Assembly (NCBI GenBank): GCA_020849765.1
Contig: JADLAY010000026.1
Location: forward strand, 124,001 to 188,000
Reading direction: 5' to 3'
DNA length: 64,000 bases
Source of the DNA: Anaerolineae bacterium
Lineage (GTDB): Bacteria; Chloroflexota; Anaerolineae; Aggregatilineales; Phototrophicaceae
Below are positions 50,952-60,529 of this stretch, piece by piece. The notes under the pieces were generated by a model. The model was not told where the DNA came from, ran no database searches, and saw nothing but the letters and a program-made list of their open reading frames with translations. Position 1 is the first letter of the stretch; the number at the start of each line of letters is the position of its first letter. The translations under genes and the position numbers were made by a program.

Positions 50952-53900
50952 ATGGTTAAAACACCTGTCTATACCACCATCGACGCCAACGAAGCGGCAG
51001 CGCGGGTGGCTTATCTGGCGAATGAAGTAGTCGCCATTTATCCGATTACACCGGCCTCCGCCATGGGCGAATGGGCGGATGAGTGGGCGGCAAACGGCAA
51101 GCCCAATCTGTGGGGCACAGTCCCGCAGGTGATCGAAATGCAGAGTGAAGGCGGCGCGGCTGGCGCCATCCACGGTGCGCTGCAGGCAGGCGCCCTGGCC
51201 ACGACCTTCACCGCTTCGCAGGGCCTACTGCTGATGATTCCGAACATGTACAAGATCGCCGGCGAATTGACGCCGACAGTCTTCCACATCGCGGCGCGTT
51301 CGATCGCCGCGCAGGCGCTGTCGATCTACGGCGATCACAGCGACGTGATGACGGCACGCGTCACCGGCTGGGTGCTGTTGGCGTCGGCCTCGGTGCAGGA
51401 AGCGCAGGACTTCGCGGCGATTGCCCACGCGGCGACGCTCGAAGCGCGTGTGCCATTCCTCCACTTCTTCGACGGCTTCCGCACGTCGCATGAGGTGAGC
51501 AAGCTCGCCATCCTCGAAGAAGATGACCTGCGCGCCATGCTCGACGCCGGTCTGATTGCACAGCATCGTGCGCGCTCGCTGTCGCCGGATCATCCGGTGG
51601 TGCGCGGCACAGCGCAAAACCCGGACGTTTACTTCCAGGCGCGCGAGACGGTCAACCCGTATTACGACGCATGCCCGGAAATCATCGAGCGGGCGATGAA
51701 CAGGTTCGCCGAACTGACCGGTCGCGCTTACAAGCCGTATGAATACGTTGGCGCGCCGGATGCCGAGCGCGTGATCGTGCTCATGGGTTCGGGCTGCGAG
51801 GCCGCTCACGAAACCGTCGATTATCTGACGGCGCAGGGCGAAAAGGTCGGCGTGCTCAAGGTACGCCTGTATCGTCCGTTTGACATGCGCCGCTTCATTC
51901 AGGCGCTGCCTGCGACGACGCGCGTCCTCGGCGTGCTCGACCGCACCAAGGAACCGGGCAGCACGGGCGAACCGCTCTACCTCGATACGGTGACAGCCAT
52001 CGTCGAGGAGTGGACCGAAGGCCCGGCCCCGGTGGTCGTCGGCGGTCGTTACGGTTTGTCGTCGAAGGATTTCACCCCCGGCATGATCAAGGCCGTGTTC
52101 GACAACCTGGCCCAGCCGAAGCCGAAGAATCACTTCACCGTCGGCATCATCGACGATGTCTCGCACACCAGCCTCGACGTCGACCCGGACTTCTCGGTCG
52201 AGTCGGATAAGGTCGTGCGCGCCATTTTCTACGGTCTCGGTGCAGATGGCACGGTCGGCGCGAACAAGAACTCGATCAAGATCATCGGCGAGAACACCGA
52301 AAACTACGCCCAGGGCTACTTCTCATACGACTCGAAGAAATCCGGGTCGATGACGGTTTCGTACCTGCGCTTCGGGCCGAAGCCGATCCGTTCGAACTAC
52401 CTCATCAGTAAAGCGAACTTCGTCGCCTGCCATCAGCCGACCTTCCTTGAGAAGTACGATGTCCTTCAAGACATTGTCGACGGCGGCACCTTCCTGCTCA
52501 CCATGCCATATCCTGCGGACGAAGTCTGGGATCATCTCCCGCGGCTCGTGCAGGAACAGATCGTGAAGAAGCATCTGCGCGTCTACACGATTGACGCCTA
52601 CTCGGTCGCCGGTGAAGTCGGCATGGGCAAGCGCATCAACACCGTCATGCAGACGTGCTTCTTCGCCGTCTCGGGTGTGCTGCCGCGCGACGAGGCCATC
52701 ACCGAGATCAAAAAGTCGATTGAGAAGACCTACGGCAAGAAGGGCGAGGAAATCGTCGAACGCAACTTGCAGGCGGTCGATATCACGCTCAGCCATCTGC
52801 ACGAGGTCACAGTGCCCACGCAGGTGACGTCGACCATCGAGATGCTGCCGCCCGTCCCGGCGGATGCGCCCGATTTCGTGCGCAACGTCACTGGCGAGAT
52901 GATCGCCCGCCGCGGCGACCTGCTGCCCGTGAGCGTCCTGCCCGCCGACGGCACCTATCCGAGCGGCACGACCAAGTACGAGAAACGTAACCTGGCGCTG
53001 GAAATCCCGGTGTGGGACCCCGAAATCTGCATTCAGTGCGGTAAATGCGCCATGGTTTGCCCGCACGCCGTCATCCGCATCAAGGCCTACGATGGAGCCG
53101 AACTGGTGAATGCACCGGAAACCTTCAAGGCGACCGATGCGCGCGATACTGAATGGAAGGACATGAAGTACACCATTCAGGTCTCGCCCGATGACTGCAC
53201 CGGCTGCGCGCTGTGCGTGGACGTCTGCCCGGCCAAGAGCAAGACGGCGGCCAACTACAAAGCCATCAACATGAACCCGCAGCCACCGCTGCGCGAGCAG
53301 GAAAACGAGAACTGGAACTTCTTCGTCGATCTGCCGGAGATGGATCGCCGCAACATCAAGATCTCCAGCATCCGCCAGCAGCAGGTACAGCAACCGCTGT
53401 TCGAGTTCTCTGGCGCGTGCTCAGGCTGCGGCGAGACGCCCTATCTCAAGCTGATCTCGCAGTTGTTCGGCGACCGCACGCTTGTCGCCAACGCGACCGG
53501 CTGCTCGTCGATTTACGGCGGCAACCTGCCGACGACGCCGTGGGCATACAACGCCGAAGGGCGCGGCCCGGCCTGGTCGAACTCGCTGTTTGAAGACAAC
53601 GCCGAGTTCGGTCTGGGTATGCGCGTCGCGGTCGACAAGCAAGCCGAGTTCGCACGCGAACTGCTGGGCAAGCTGTCCGGGCAGGTTGGCGGCGACCTGA
53701 CAGAGGAAATCCTCAACGCCGACCAGAGCGGCGAGGCTGGCATTCACGACCAGCGCGACCGCGTGGCGGCGCTCAAGACCAAGCTGCAGGCCATCAACAG
53801 CGACGAAGCCAAACAACTGTACGACCTGGCAGACTACCTGGTTCGTAAGGACGTCTGGATCGTCGGTGGCGACGGCTGGGCCTATGACATCGGCTTCGGC

Positions 53901-54515
53901 GGCCTGGATCACGTGCTCGCGAGCGGTCGCAACGTCAACATCCTCGTCCTGGATACCGAGGTCTACTCGAACACGGGCGGCCAGATGTCCAAGTCGACGC
54001 CGCTGGCCGCGGTGGCGAAGTTCGCCGCCGGTGGCAAACGCGCCAACAAGAAAGACCTGGGCATGATCGCCATGAGCTACGGCAATGTCTACGTCGGGCG
54101 TGTGGCGATGGGGGCGCGCGACGAACACACGCTGCGCACCTTCCTGGAAGCGGAAGCCTACGACGGCCCGTCGATCATCATCGCCTACAGCCACTGCATC
54201 GCTCACGGCATCAACATGACGACGGCGTTGAAGAACCAGAAGGCATCGGTCGATACCGGCGCGTGGATCCTGTACCGCTACAACCCGATGCGGGCTGAGC
54301 AAGGTGAGAACCCGCTCCAACTCGACTCGCGCGCACCAAAACTGCCGCTGACGGAATACCTCCGCATGGAGAACCGCTTCCGTATGCTCGAACTGAGCAA
54401 GCCGGAAGTCGCACGGCAACTGTTCGCCGAGGCGCAGGAAAACGTGCGCACTCAGTGGGCACTCTACGAATACCTGGCCTCGCGCCCGGTCAGCATCGCA
54501 AACGGACACGCATAA
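50952..54515 (+). CDS. nifJ: Pyruvate:ferredoxin (flavodoxin) oxidoreductase
   Basis: Single-chain PFOR of 1187 aa, the normal length. It converts pyruvate and CoA to acetyl-CoA and CO2 with reduction of ferredoxin, or runs in reverse. Domain order is as expected: substrate/TPP-related domain I (from YTTIDANEAAARVAYLANEVVAIYPITPAS), the gamma-like domain, two [4Fe-4S] sites (CIQCGKCAMVCPH from Cys693 and CTGCALCVDVCP from Cys749), then the third-cluster CSGCGETPYLKL and the TPP domain (GDGWAYDIGFGGLDHVL and NTGGQMSKSTP). A DHOD-like gene follows 80 bases later. Strictly an enzyme of anaerobic or oxygen-protected metabolism. Confidence 0.97.
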   Translation: MVKTPVYTTIDANEAAARVAYLANEVVAIYPITPASAMGEWADEWAANGKPNLWGTVPQVIEMQSEGGAAGAIHGALQAGALATTFTASQGLLLMIPNMYKIAGELTPTVFHIAARSIAAQALSIYGDHSDVMTARVTGWVLLASASVQEAQDFAAIAHAATLEARVPFLHFFDGFRTSHEVSKLAILEEDDLRAMLDAGLIAQHRARSLSPDHPVVRGTAQNPDVYFQARETVNPYYDACPEIIERAMNRFAELTGRAYKPYEYVGAPDAERVIVLMGSGCEAAHETVDYLTAQGEKVGVLKVRLYRPFDMRRFIQALPATTRVLGVLDRTKEPGSTGEPLYLDTVTAIVEEWTEGPAPVVVGGRYGLSSKDFTPGMIKAVFDNLAQPKPKNHFTVGIIDDVSHTSLDVDPDFSVESDKVVRAIFYGLGADGTVGANKNSIKIIGENTENYAQGYFSYDSKKSGSMTVSYLRFGPKPIRSNYLISKANFVACHQPTFLEKYDVLQDIVDGGTFLLTMPYPADEVWDHLPRLVQEQIVKKHLRVYTIDAYSVAGEVGMGKRINTVMQTCFFAVSGVLPRDEAITEIKKSIEKTYGKKGEEIVERNLQAVDITLSHLHEVTVPTQVTSTIEMLPPVPADAPDFVRNVTGEMIARRGDLLPVSVLPADGTYPSGTTKYEKRNLALEIPVWDPEICIQCGKCAMVCPHAVIRIKAYDGAELVNAPETFKATDARDTEWKDMKYTIQVSPDDCTGCALCVDVCPAKSKTAANYKAINMNPQPPLREQENENWNFFVDLPEMDRRNIKISSIRQQQVQQPLFEFSGACSGCGETPYLKLISQLFGDRTLVANATGCSSIYGGNLPTTPWAYNAEGRGPAWSNSLFEDNAEFGLGMRVAVDKQAEFARELLGKLSGQVGGDLTEEILNADQSGEAGIHDQRDRVAALKTKLQAINSDEAKQLYDLADYLVRKDVWIVGGDGWAYDIGFGGLDHVLASGRNVNILVLDTEVYSNTGGQMSKSTPLAAVAKFAAGGKRANKKDLGMIAMSYGNVYVGRVAMGARDEHTLRTFLEAEAYDGPSIIIAYSHCIAHGINMTTALKNQKASVDTGAWILYRYNPMRAEQGENPLQLDSRAPKLPLTEYLRMENRFRMLELSKPEVARQLFAEAQENVRTQWALYEYLASRPVSIANGHA

Positions 54516-54580
54516 GCGATCCATTCGTGACGGTCAGCTTCCAGTATCGCAGGGGATCTGGAAGCTGACCGCGGATCGCT
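54516..54580 (+). promoter_or_regulatory. Stable intercistronic hairpin between PFOR and DHOD-like genes
   Basis: GGTCAGCTTCCA at 54532-54543 pairs perfectly with TGGAAGCTGACC at 54559-54570, and the flanking GCGATCC (54516-54522) pairs with GGATCGC (54573-54579). No T-run follows and the ribosome-binding site AAAGGAG lies directly downstream, so it is more likely an mRNA-processing, stability or partial-termination element than a full terminator. Confidence 0.75.
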
Positions 54581-54595
54581 CTAAAGGAGACGCAC

Positions 54596-55603
54596 ATGGT
54601 AGACATTACGACTACGTACCTGGGCAAGAAATTACGCTCGCCGTTGGTGGTATCTGCATGTCCACTTTCCGAAAAAGTGGAAAACATCAAGCGCATGGAA
54701 GATGCCGGGGCGGGCGCAGTTGTACTTTATTCGTTGTTCGAAGAGCAGATTCGCCGCGAGCGCGAAGCGATGCAGCACTACCTGCTCTATGGCACGGAGA
54801 GCTTCGCCGAAGCGCTGACTTATTTCCCGGAGCCGGAAGAATATCACGCGGGCACCGAGGACTATCTCAAGCTGATTGCCGATGCCAAGGCCAGCGTCAA
54901 CATCCCGGTGATCGCCAGCCTGAACGGCGCATCGCTCGGTGGCTGGACGAAGTTCGCGCGCAAGATGGAAGAGGCCGGGGCGGATGCGCTTGAACTCAAC
55001 GTCTATTACATCCCGACCAATATGAACATGACCGGCGAAGAGGTCGAGAACACCTACATCGACATCCTGCACGCGGTCAAGAGTGCCGTGCAGATCCCGG
55101 TCGCGATGAAGCTGAGCCCGTTCTTCAGCAACATGGCCTACATGGCGAAACGGCTCGACATGGGCGGGGCAAACTCGCTGGTGTTGTTCAACCGCTTCTA
55201 CCAGCCGGATATCGACATCGAGACGCGCGAAGTCACGCCGAACGTCATCCTGAGCACGCCGCAGGCCATGCGACTGCCACTGACGTGGGTGGGCATCCTC
55301 TACGGGCACATCCAGGCGGACCTTGCGGCGACGAGCGGCATCCACACGCCGACCGACGTGATCAAGATGCTGATGGCGGGCGCCAACGTGACGATGATGG
55401 CTTCGGCCCTGCTGCGCAGCGGCATCGATCATCTGCGCGTGGTCGAGCAAGGCGTGCGGCAGTGGATGGAAGAGCACGAATACGAGTCTGTTGACCAGAT
55501 GCGTGGCAGTGTGAGCCAGATCAATGCCGAAGATCCCAGCGCCTTCGAACGCACGCAGTACATGCGCGCGCTGAAGACCTTCCACCCGCGCATCGCCTAC
55601 TAA
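54596..55603 (+). CDS. Dihydroorotate-dehydrogenase-like flavoprotein
   Basis: TIM-barrel protein of 335 aa resembling the FMN-binding core of dihydroorotate dehydrogenases and related enzymes. It opens DITTTYLGKKLRSPLVVSACPLSE, has NIPVIASLNGASLGG and ADALELNVYYIPTNM in the middle, and a phosphate-binding end (GANVTMMASALLRSG). Such proteins commonly sit beside PFOR genes in many anaerobes, where their exact reaction is not settled, so pyrimidine synthesis should not be assumed. AAAGGAG lies just before the ATG at 54596. It is probably co-transcribed with nifJ. Confidence 0.85.
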   Translation: MVDITTTYLGKKLRSPLVVSACPLSEKVENIKRMEDAGAGAVVLYSLFEEQIRREREAMQHYLLYGTESFAEALTYFPEPEEYHAGTEDYLKLIADAKASVNIPVIASLNGASLGGWTKFARKMEEAGADALELNVYYIPTNMNMTGEEVENTYIDILHAVKSAVQIPVAMKLSPFFSNMAYMAKRLDMGGANSLVLFNRFYQPDIDIETREVTPNVILSTPQAMRLPLTWVGILYGHIQADLAATSGIHTPTDVIKMLMAGANVTMMASALLRSGIDHLRVVEQGVRQWMEEHEYESVDQMRGSVSQINAEDPSAFERTQYMRALKTFHPRIAY

Positions 55604-55643
55604 GCGGCGCACCGCCCGAACAACGACCGTTCGGAACTTCATC

Positions 55644-55683
55644 ACACCCCGTCTCGCCGCGCGCGAGGTGGGGTGTTTTATTT
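55644..55683 (+). terminator. Rho-independent terminator after the DHOD-like gene
   Basis: A 13-pair stem (two GU pairs), 55644-55656 with 55663-55675, is followed by TTTTATTT. It closes the nifJ-DHOD-like transcript. Confidence 0.9.
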
Positions 55684-55872
55684 GGCCAATCGTGCAGAAA
55701 TGCTGCACATAGCCCCGGGTTTTCCAGGCATTTATGACAAATCACGCTGTGAAAACTGCCATCTGTCATTATGGGTTGAGGGCCGGCCGTGGGAAAATCA
55801 ATACAGTGTTTTTTGCCTCGCACGCGAGATGCACACTCTCATACGCGGCGTCTAGTTCAAGGGAGACTTGTC

Positions 55873-58653
55873 ATGGTTACGCCGACTAAACCAGCGGCGT
55901 CTGCACCACGCAAACGCAGTGATAAAGCAGATTCCGATAAGCGCTGGGTCTACCAGTTTGCCGAGATTGATGAGGTCGAGAGACTGGTCGATTCGTGGGA
56001 CAAAGTACGTTCGCTGCTCGGCGGCAAGGGCGCGGGTCTGTTTGACATGACGCGCTCTGGCGTGCCCGTACCCCCCGGCCTGACGGTTACGACCGAAGCC
56101 TGCAATGCCTATCTGGCACGCGGCAACAAATTCCCGGAAGGCATGTGGGATCAGGTCCTGGAAGCGCTGAAGGGCATTGAAGAAAAGACTGGCAAGAAGT
56201 TCGGTGACCCCAAGAATCCTCTTCTGGTTTCCGTCCGTTCGGGCGCGAAATTCTCGATGCCGGGCATGATGGATACGGTCCTCAACCTGGGTATGACCGA
56301 TGCCATCGCCGAAGCTATGGTCAAGCTGACTGACGATGCGCGCTTCGTTTACGACGCGTACCGCCGCCTCGTCCACATGTTCGGTTCGGTCGTGATGAAC
56401 GTGGACGATGATGTCTTTGAACATTACCTGTCTGAGGTCAAGAAGAGCCGTGGGTTCTCCTCCGACACTGAATTGAATGCGGACGATTGGTTTGGCGTTA
56501 CACAGGAATATAAGAAACGCTTTGAAGAACAGGTTGGCGAAGCATTCCCGCAGGACCCGCTGCGCCAGCTGCATCTGGCCATCGAAGCCGTGTTCAAGTC
56601 GTGGAATGGCAAGCGCGCCATCGACTACCGCAATGCCGCCGGCATCGCTCACAACCTCGGCACGGGCGTCAACGTCCAGACGATGGTGTTCGGCAACATG
56701 GGTAACAAATCGGGCACGGGCGTGGCCTTCACCCGCAACCCGTCGACCGGCGAGAAGAAGCTGTTCGGCGACTACCTCATGAACGCCCAGGGCGAAGACG
56801 TGGTGGCCGGTATCCGCACGCCGAACCCGATCAGCCAGCTCGAAAACGAGAACCCGGAAGTCTACGCGCAGTTCCTGGACATCGCGAACAAGCTCGAGAA
56901 GCACTATCGCGAAATGCAGGACGTCGAATTCACGATCGAGAATGGCAAGCTGTGGATGCTCCAGACTCGTGATGGCAAGCGTACCGCCAGCGCCGCCGTG
57001 CAGGTCGCCGTCGACATGGTCGACGAAGGTCTGATCACGAAGGAAGAAGCGGTTCTCCGCATCAAGCCCGACCAGGTTCTGCAACTGCTTCACCCGCATT
57101 TTGACATCGAAGCCAAGGCAGCGGCAGTCCGCGAAGGTCGCCTGATTGCCAAGGGCGTGAATGCCTCGCCGGGTGCCGCGGTCGGTACTGCTGCCTTCGA
57201 CGCCGATGTGGCCGAGAAGTGGGGCAAATCGGGGCGCTCGGTCATCATGGTGCGCCCGGAAACCAAGCCGGACGACGTCCATGGTATGCTCGCTTCCAAG
57301 GGTATTCTGACCAGCCGTGGTGGCGCAACCAGCCACGCCGCGGTGGTCGCCCGCCAGTTCGGTGTGCCGTGCGTCTGCGGCGCTGAATCACTGGAAATCG
57401 ACCTCAAGGGTCGCGTCCTGTGCGTGGGCGATGTCGAAGTTCACGAAGGCGACACGATTTCGATTGACGGCGGCGCCGGTGAGGTGTTCGTTGGTGAGAT
57501 CGAACGCGTCGAGCCGGACTTCATGCATGAGGTCAATCTGCGCAAGCTGCTCGACTGGGCAGACGACATCCGCTCGCTCGGCATCTATGCCAACGCCGAC
57601 TATCCGAAGGATGCCCGCCGCGCTCGTGAATACGGCGCCGAGGGTGTGGGTCTGTGCCGCACTGAGCACATGTTCTTCCAGGAAGAACGTCTGCCCATCG
57701 TCCAGGCCATGATCCTGTCCGAGCCGAACAGCGAAGAAGAACAGCGTCAACTGGACGAACTTGAGAAGTTCCAGCACGACGATTTCTACGGCATTTTCAA
57801 GGCGATGGACGGCCTACCGGTCATCGTGCGTCTGCTCGACCCGCCGCTGCATGAGTTCATGCCGCAGCACGAACAGCTCGCCCTCCGCGCCGCCGGTCTG
57901 CGCCTGATGGGCGACCGTCCGAACGACCTCAAGCGCATCGAAGAGCTGATGGTCGCGGTCGAAGGCCTGCAGGAATTCAACCCGATGCTCGGTCTGCGCG
58001 GCATCCGTCTGGGCATCACCCGCCCGGCCATCAGCCGTATGCAGGTCCGTGCGCTGTTCCAGGCCGCCTGCAAGCTCGTGCTCGAAGGTGTCCGCGTCCA
58101 TCCTGAAATCATGCTGGCCGTGACCAACACCGAGAACGAAGTTCGCATCCTGCGCGAGACGATCGAAGAGATCGCCGAAGCGATGTTCGCTCACTACGGT
58201 GTGCGCTTCGAATACAAGGTCGGTACGATGATCGAACTGCCGCGCGCAGCCCTGATCGCCGACCGTATGGCGCAGTACTCCGAGTTCTTCTCGTTCGGCA
58301 CCAACGACCTGACGCAGACGACGTTCGGCATCAGCCGCGACGACGCCGAGGGCAAGTTCCTGCTCCACTACGTCGAGCATGGCCTGCTTGAGGAAAATCC
58401 GTTCCAGGTGCTGGATGAAGACGGCGTCGGCGCGCTCATTCGCATGGCCGTCGAGAAGGGCCGTGGCCAACGTCCTGACATCGAAATCGGTATCTGCGGC
58501 GAGCACGGTGGTGAACCGCACAGTATCGACTTCTGCCATCGCGCAGGCCTGAACTACGTCAGCTGCTCACCGTTCCGTGTGCCGATTGCGCGTCTGTCCG
58601 CAGCACACGCGGCGCTGAAGCACAAGAAGGTCTCGATCCTTGAAGACAAATAG
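55873..58653 (+). CDS. ppdK: Pyruvate, phosphate dikinase
   Basis: PPDK of 926 aa, slightly longer than usual because of a charged N-terminal tail (about 25 residues rich in Lys, Ser, Asp). It interconverts pyruvate, ATP and Pi with PEP, AMP and PPi. The ATP-grasp domain begins GGKGAGLFDMTRSGVPVPPGLT. The phospho-histidine is in GGATSHAAVV (His488). The C-terminal PEP/pyruvate barrel ends with the active-site Cys in GICGEHGGEP. The start is the ATG at 55873 with GGGAG upstream; a longer reading frame is not coding. PPi from the PEP-forming direction could feed the H+-PPase encoded upstream. Confidence 0.97.
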   Translation: MVTPTKPAASAPRKRSDKADSDKRWVYQFAEIDEVERLVDSWDKVRSLLGGKGAGLFDMTRSGVPVPPGLTVTTEACNAYLARGNKFPEGMWDQVLEALKGIEEKTGKKFGDPKNPLLVSVRSGAKFSMPGMMDTVLNLGMTDAIAEAMVKLTDDARFVYDAYRRLVHMFGSVVMNVDDDVFEHYLSEVKKSRGFSSDTELNADDWFGVTQEYKKRFEEQVGEAFPQDPLRQLHLAIEAVFKSWNGKRAIDYRNAAGIAHNLGTGVNVQTMVFGNMGNKSGTGVAFTRNPSTGEKKLFGDYLMNAQGEDVVAGIRTPNPISQLENENPEVYAQFLDIANKLEKHYREMQDVEFTIENGKLWMLQTRDGKRTASAAVQVAVDMVDEGLITKEEAVLRIKPDQVLQLLHPHFDIEAKAAAVREGRLIAKGVNASPGAAVGTAAFDADVAEKWGKSGRSVIMVRPETKPDDVHGMLASKGILTSRGGATSHAAVVARQFGVPCVCGAESLEIDLKGRVLCVGDVEVHEGDTISIDGGAGEVFVGEIERVEPDFMHEVNLRKLLDWADDIRSLGIYANADYPKDARRAREYGAEGVGLCRTEHMFFQEERLPIVQAMILSEPNSEEEQRQLDELEKFQHDDFYGIFKAMDGLPVIVRLLDPPLHEFMPQHEQLALRAAGLRLMGDRPNDLKRIEELMVAVEGLQEFNPMLGLRGIRLGITRPAISRMQVRALFQAACKLVLEGVRVHPEIMLAVTNTENEVRILRETIEEIAEAMFAHYGVRFEYKVGTMIELPRAALIADRMAQYSEFFSFGTNDLTQTTFGISRDDAEGKFLLHYVEHGLLEENPFQVLDEDGVGALIRMAVEKGRGQRPDIEIGICGEHGGEPHSIDFCHRAGLNYVSCSPFRVPIARLSAAHAALKHKKVSILEDK

Positions 58654-58670
58654 CGGGTAATCTTCCCCGC

Positions 58671-58698
58671 AAAGGGCGCACAATCGTGCGCCCTTTTT
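58671..58698. terminator. Bidirectional terminator after ppdK
   Basis: AAAGGGCGCAC at 58671-58681 pairs perfectly with GTGCGCCCTTT at 58686-58696 over a 4-base loop, with further T residues. It lies between the convergent ppdK and glycosyltransferase genes. Confidence 0.95.
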
Positions 58699-58735
58699 GA
58701 TTCCTGGATTTGAGAGAGAAGAAGAAACGGCGACT

Positions 58736-59872
58736 TCAGGCCGTGAGCGCCGCGGGCTGGCGCTGCTCGAGCAGCTTGCCGTAGAGATCGACGACCTCGT
58801 CCATCATCGCATCCCACGACTGCGTTTCGGCGAACGCGCGCGCGGATTGTCCCATCGCCTTCATGCGCACGGGATCGGCGGCGATGTTGCGTACACCATC
58901 CACCAACGCCGGGATATCACCACTCTCGAACGAGTAGCCATTGATGCCCTCACGCACGACATCACGCACGCCGCCGACGCGTGAGGCCACCACCGGCAGC
59001 CCGGCGGCCATCGCCTCGACCACGACCAGCCCGAAGGTTTCCATGGCCGACGGGAAGACGAACATGTCTGCGCTGGCGTAGGCCTGGCTGAGCGCTTCGC
59101 CTTTGAGATAGCCGACGAAGTGCGTCTTGGTGCCCGCGAAATGCGTCTCAAGCTCTTCACGCGCGGGGCCATCGCCAACGAGTGCCAGCCGCGTGCCCGG
59201 CACCTGTTCGAGCACCGCCTTCAAGTGGTTGATCTGCTTCTCGTTCGAGAGCCGCCCGACGTAGAGCATGATCGTGTCTTCAGGATGCCCCTGTGACAGG
59301 TGATCGCGCATGGCTTCGCTGTAAAAGCGCGGGTTGAAGCGTTCGGCGTCGACGCCACGTTTCCACAGGCCGACGCGCTCAATGCCGATGCGTTCCATGT
59401 AATCCATGACCATGCGCGACGGCGCCAGCGAGAAGTCGGCAGCATTGAAGACGATCTTGGTCAATTGATCAACCAGCGGCTCCATGAAGCCGATGCCAAA
59501 GTGATGCGAGATGCGCGCCAGATCGAGGTGGAACGAGGCCAGCATCGGCACGTCGAGCCGCTTCGCCATCAACATGCCGGGGATGCCGACGAGCGCCGGG
59601 TGGATCAAATGGACGACGTCCGGGTTGAAGCGCTTGACCTCGTGATAGGTCGAGAGCGTCGGCGGCCCCACGCGCAGCTCCGGGTAGAGCGGCATCTTGA
59701 CGCCCGGCACGCCGATGACCGGCGTCGAGTTATAGCGGTCGACGCCCATCTTGGGCGCGACGACGACCGTCTCGATGCCACGTTTATGCAGATGATCGAG
59801 CAGCAGACAGACAACCGTAACGATACCATCGGTCTTCGGCAGGAAGGTCTCTGTAAAAACGGCGACGCGCAT
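58736..59872 (-). CDS. GT4-family glycosyltransferase
   Basis: Glycosyltransferase of 378 aa with the two Rossmann-like domains of GT family 4. The N-terminal domain starts RVAVFTETFLPKTDGIVTVV; the nucleotide-sugar-binding C-terminal domain has ILYVGRL-type and METFGLVVVEAMAAGLPVVAS, the EX7E motif. It most resembles alpha-mannosyl- or glucosyl-transferases acting on lipids (MgtA or diacylglycerol glucosyltransferase group). It faces the cytoplasm and makes a glycolipid or lipid-linked sugar; the acceptor is not shown. It is a single gene on the minus strand. Confidence 0.9.
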   Translation of the reverse strand: MRVAVFTETFLPKTDGIVTVVCLLLDHLHKRGIETVVVAPKMGVDRYNSTPVIGVPGVKMPLYPELRVGPPTLSTYHEVKRFNPDVVHLIHPALVGIPGMLMAKRLDVPMLASFHLDLARISHHFGIGFMEPLVDQLTKIVFNAADFSLAPSRMVMDYMERIGIERVGLWKRGVDAERFNPRFYSEAMRDHLSQGHPEDTIMLYVGRLSNEKQINHLKAVLEQVPGTRLALVGDGPAREELETHFAGTKTHFVGYLKGEALSQAYASADMFVFPSAMETFGLVVVEAMAAGLPVVASRVGGVRDVVREGINGYSFESGDIPALVDGVRNIAADPVRMKAMGQSARAFAETQSWDAMMDEVVDLYGKLLEQRQPAALTA

Positions 59873-59991
59873 ATGCGAACGCTCCAGCGGATGGGATTGT
59901 TGAGGACAAGTTCCAGTTAAAACAACACGTCTCGATGAAAAAGGTGGCGACTCTTTGCGTTAAAATCGTGTTTGAGGTTCAATTCCGGCCT

Positions 59992-60465
59992 ATGGGTAGC
60001 ATACTAACACGCGAACAGGCGATCAATCTGCGCGCCAACCTGGCGATGGCGGGCCAGCGGCTCGTCTTCACCAACGGTCATTTTGACCTGCTCCACGTCG
60101 GCCATCTCGATTATCTGGAGAAGGCACGCGCGCTCGGCGATGCGCTGTTCGTCGGCGTTAACGGCGACGGCAGTTCCGAGCGGCTCAAGGGCAGCGGACG
60201 GCCGATCGTGCCTGCGGACGAACGCGCTCGGCTGCTGGCGGCGCTGATCCCGGTGACGGCGGCCATCATCTTCGAGCAGGATACGGCGGACGCGCTGATC
60301 GATGCGCTCAAACCAGACATCTACGTCAAGGGCGGCGACTATCGCGACAAACCACTGCCGGAGCGCCCACTGGTCGAAAGCTATGGCGGCCAGATCGTGC
60401 TGATCGACTACCTGGCCGGGCACAGCACCAGCGAACTGATCCGTAAGATCAAGGCCCTGCCGTAG
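59992..60465 (+). CDS. RfaE2/HldE-C-like nucleotidyltransferase
   Basis: Nucleotidyltransferase of 157 aa, the C-terminal half of HldE (RfaE). The motifs GHFDLLHVGHLDYLEKARALGD (HXGH-type), VNGDGSSERLKG and IYVKGGDY are in order. It should activate a sugar phosphate with ATP or CTP, but the kinase half is missing here. Because this genome does not otherwise show LPS genes in the window, it may work on another sugar or alcohol phosphate. The ATG at 59992 is chosen over an extension with poor family match. It precedes tsaC. Confidence 0.85.
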   Translation: MGSILTREQAINLRANLAMAGQRLVFTNGHFDLLHVGHLDYLEKARALGDALFVGVNGDGSSERLKGSGRPIVPADERARLLAALIPVTAAIIFEQDTADALIDALKPDIYVKGGDYRDKPLPERPLVESYGGQIVLIDYLAGHSTSELIRKIKALP

Positions 60466-60529
60466 AAAGACCCCGCCGCCGCCTGCTACAATGATGCGCA
60501 ATCCTCAGCCTTCAGCACGTCTGTGAGCC

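Noticed and set aside
52323..54524. Two minus-strand frames (52323-53393 and 53421-54524) over nifJ
   Set aside because: Both lie across conserved iron-sulfur and TPP motifs of PFOR and have no protein-family features.
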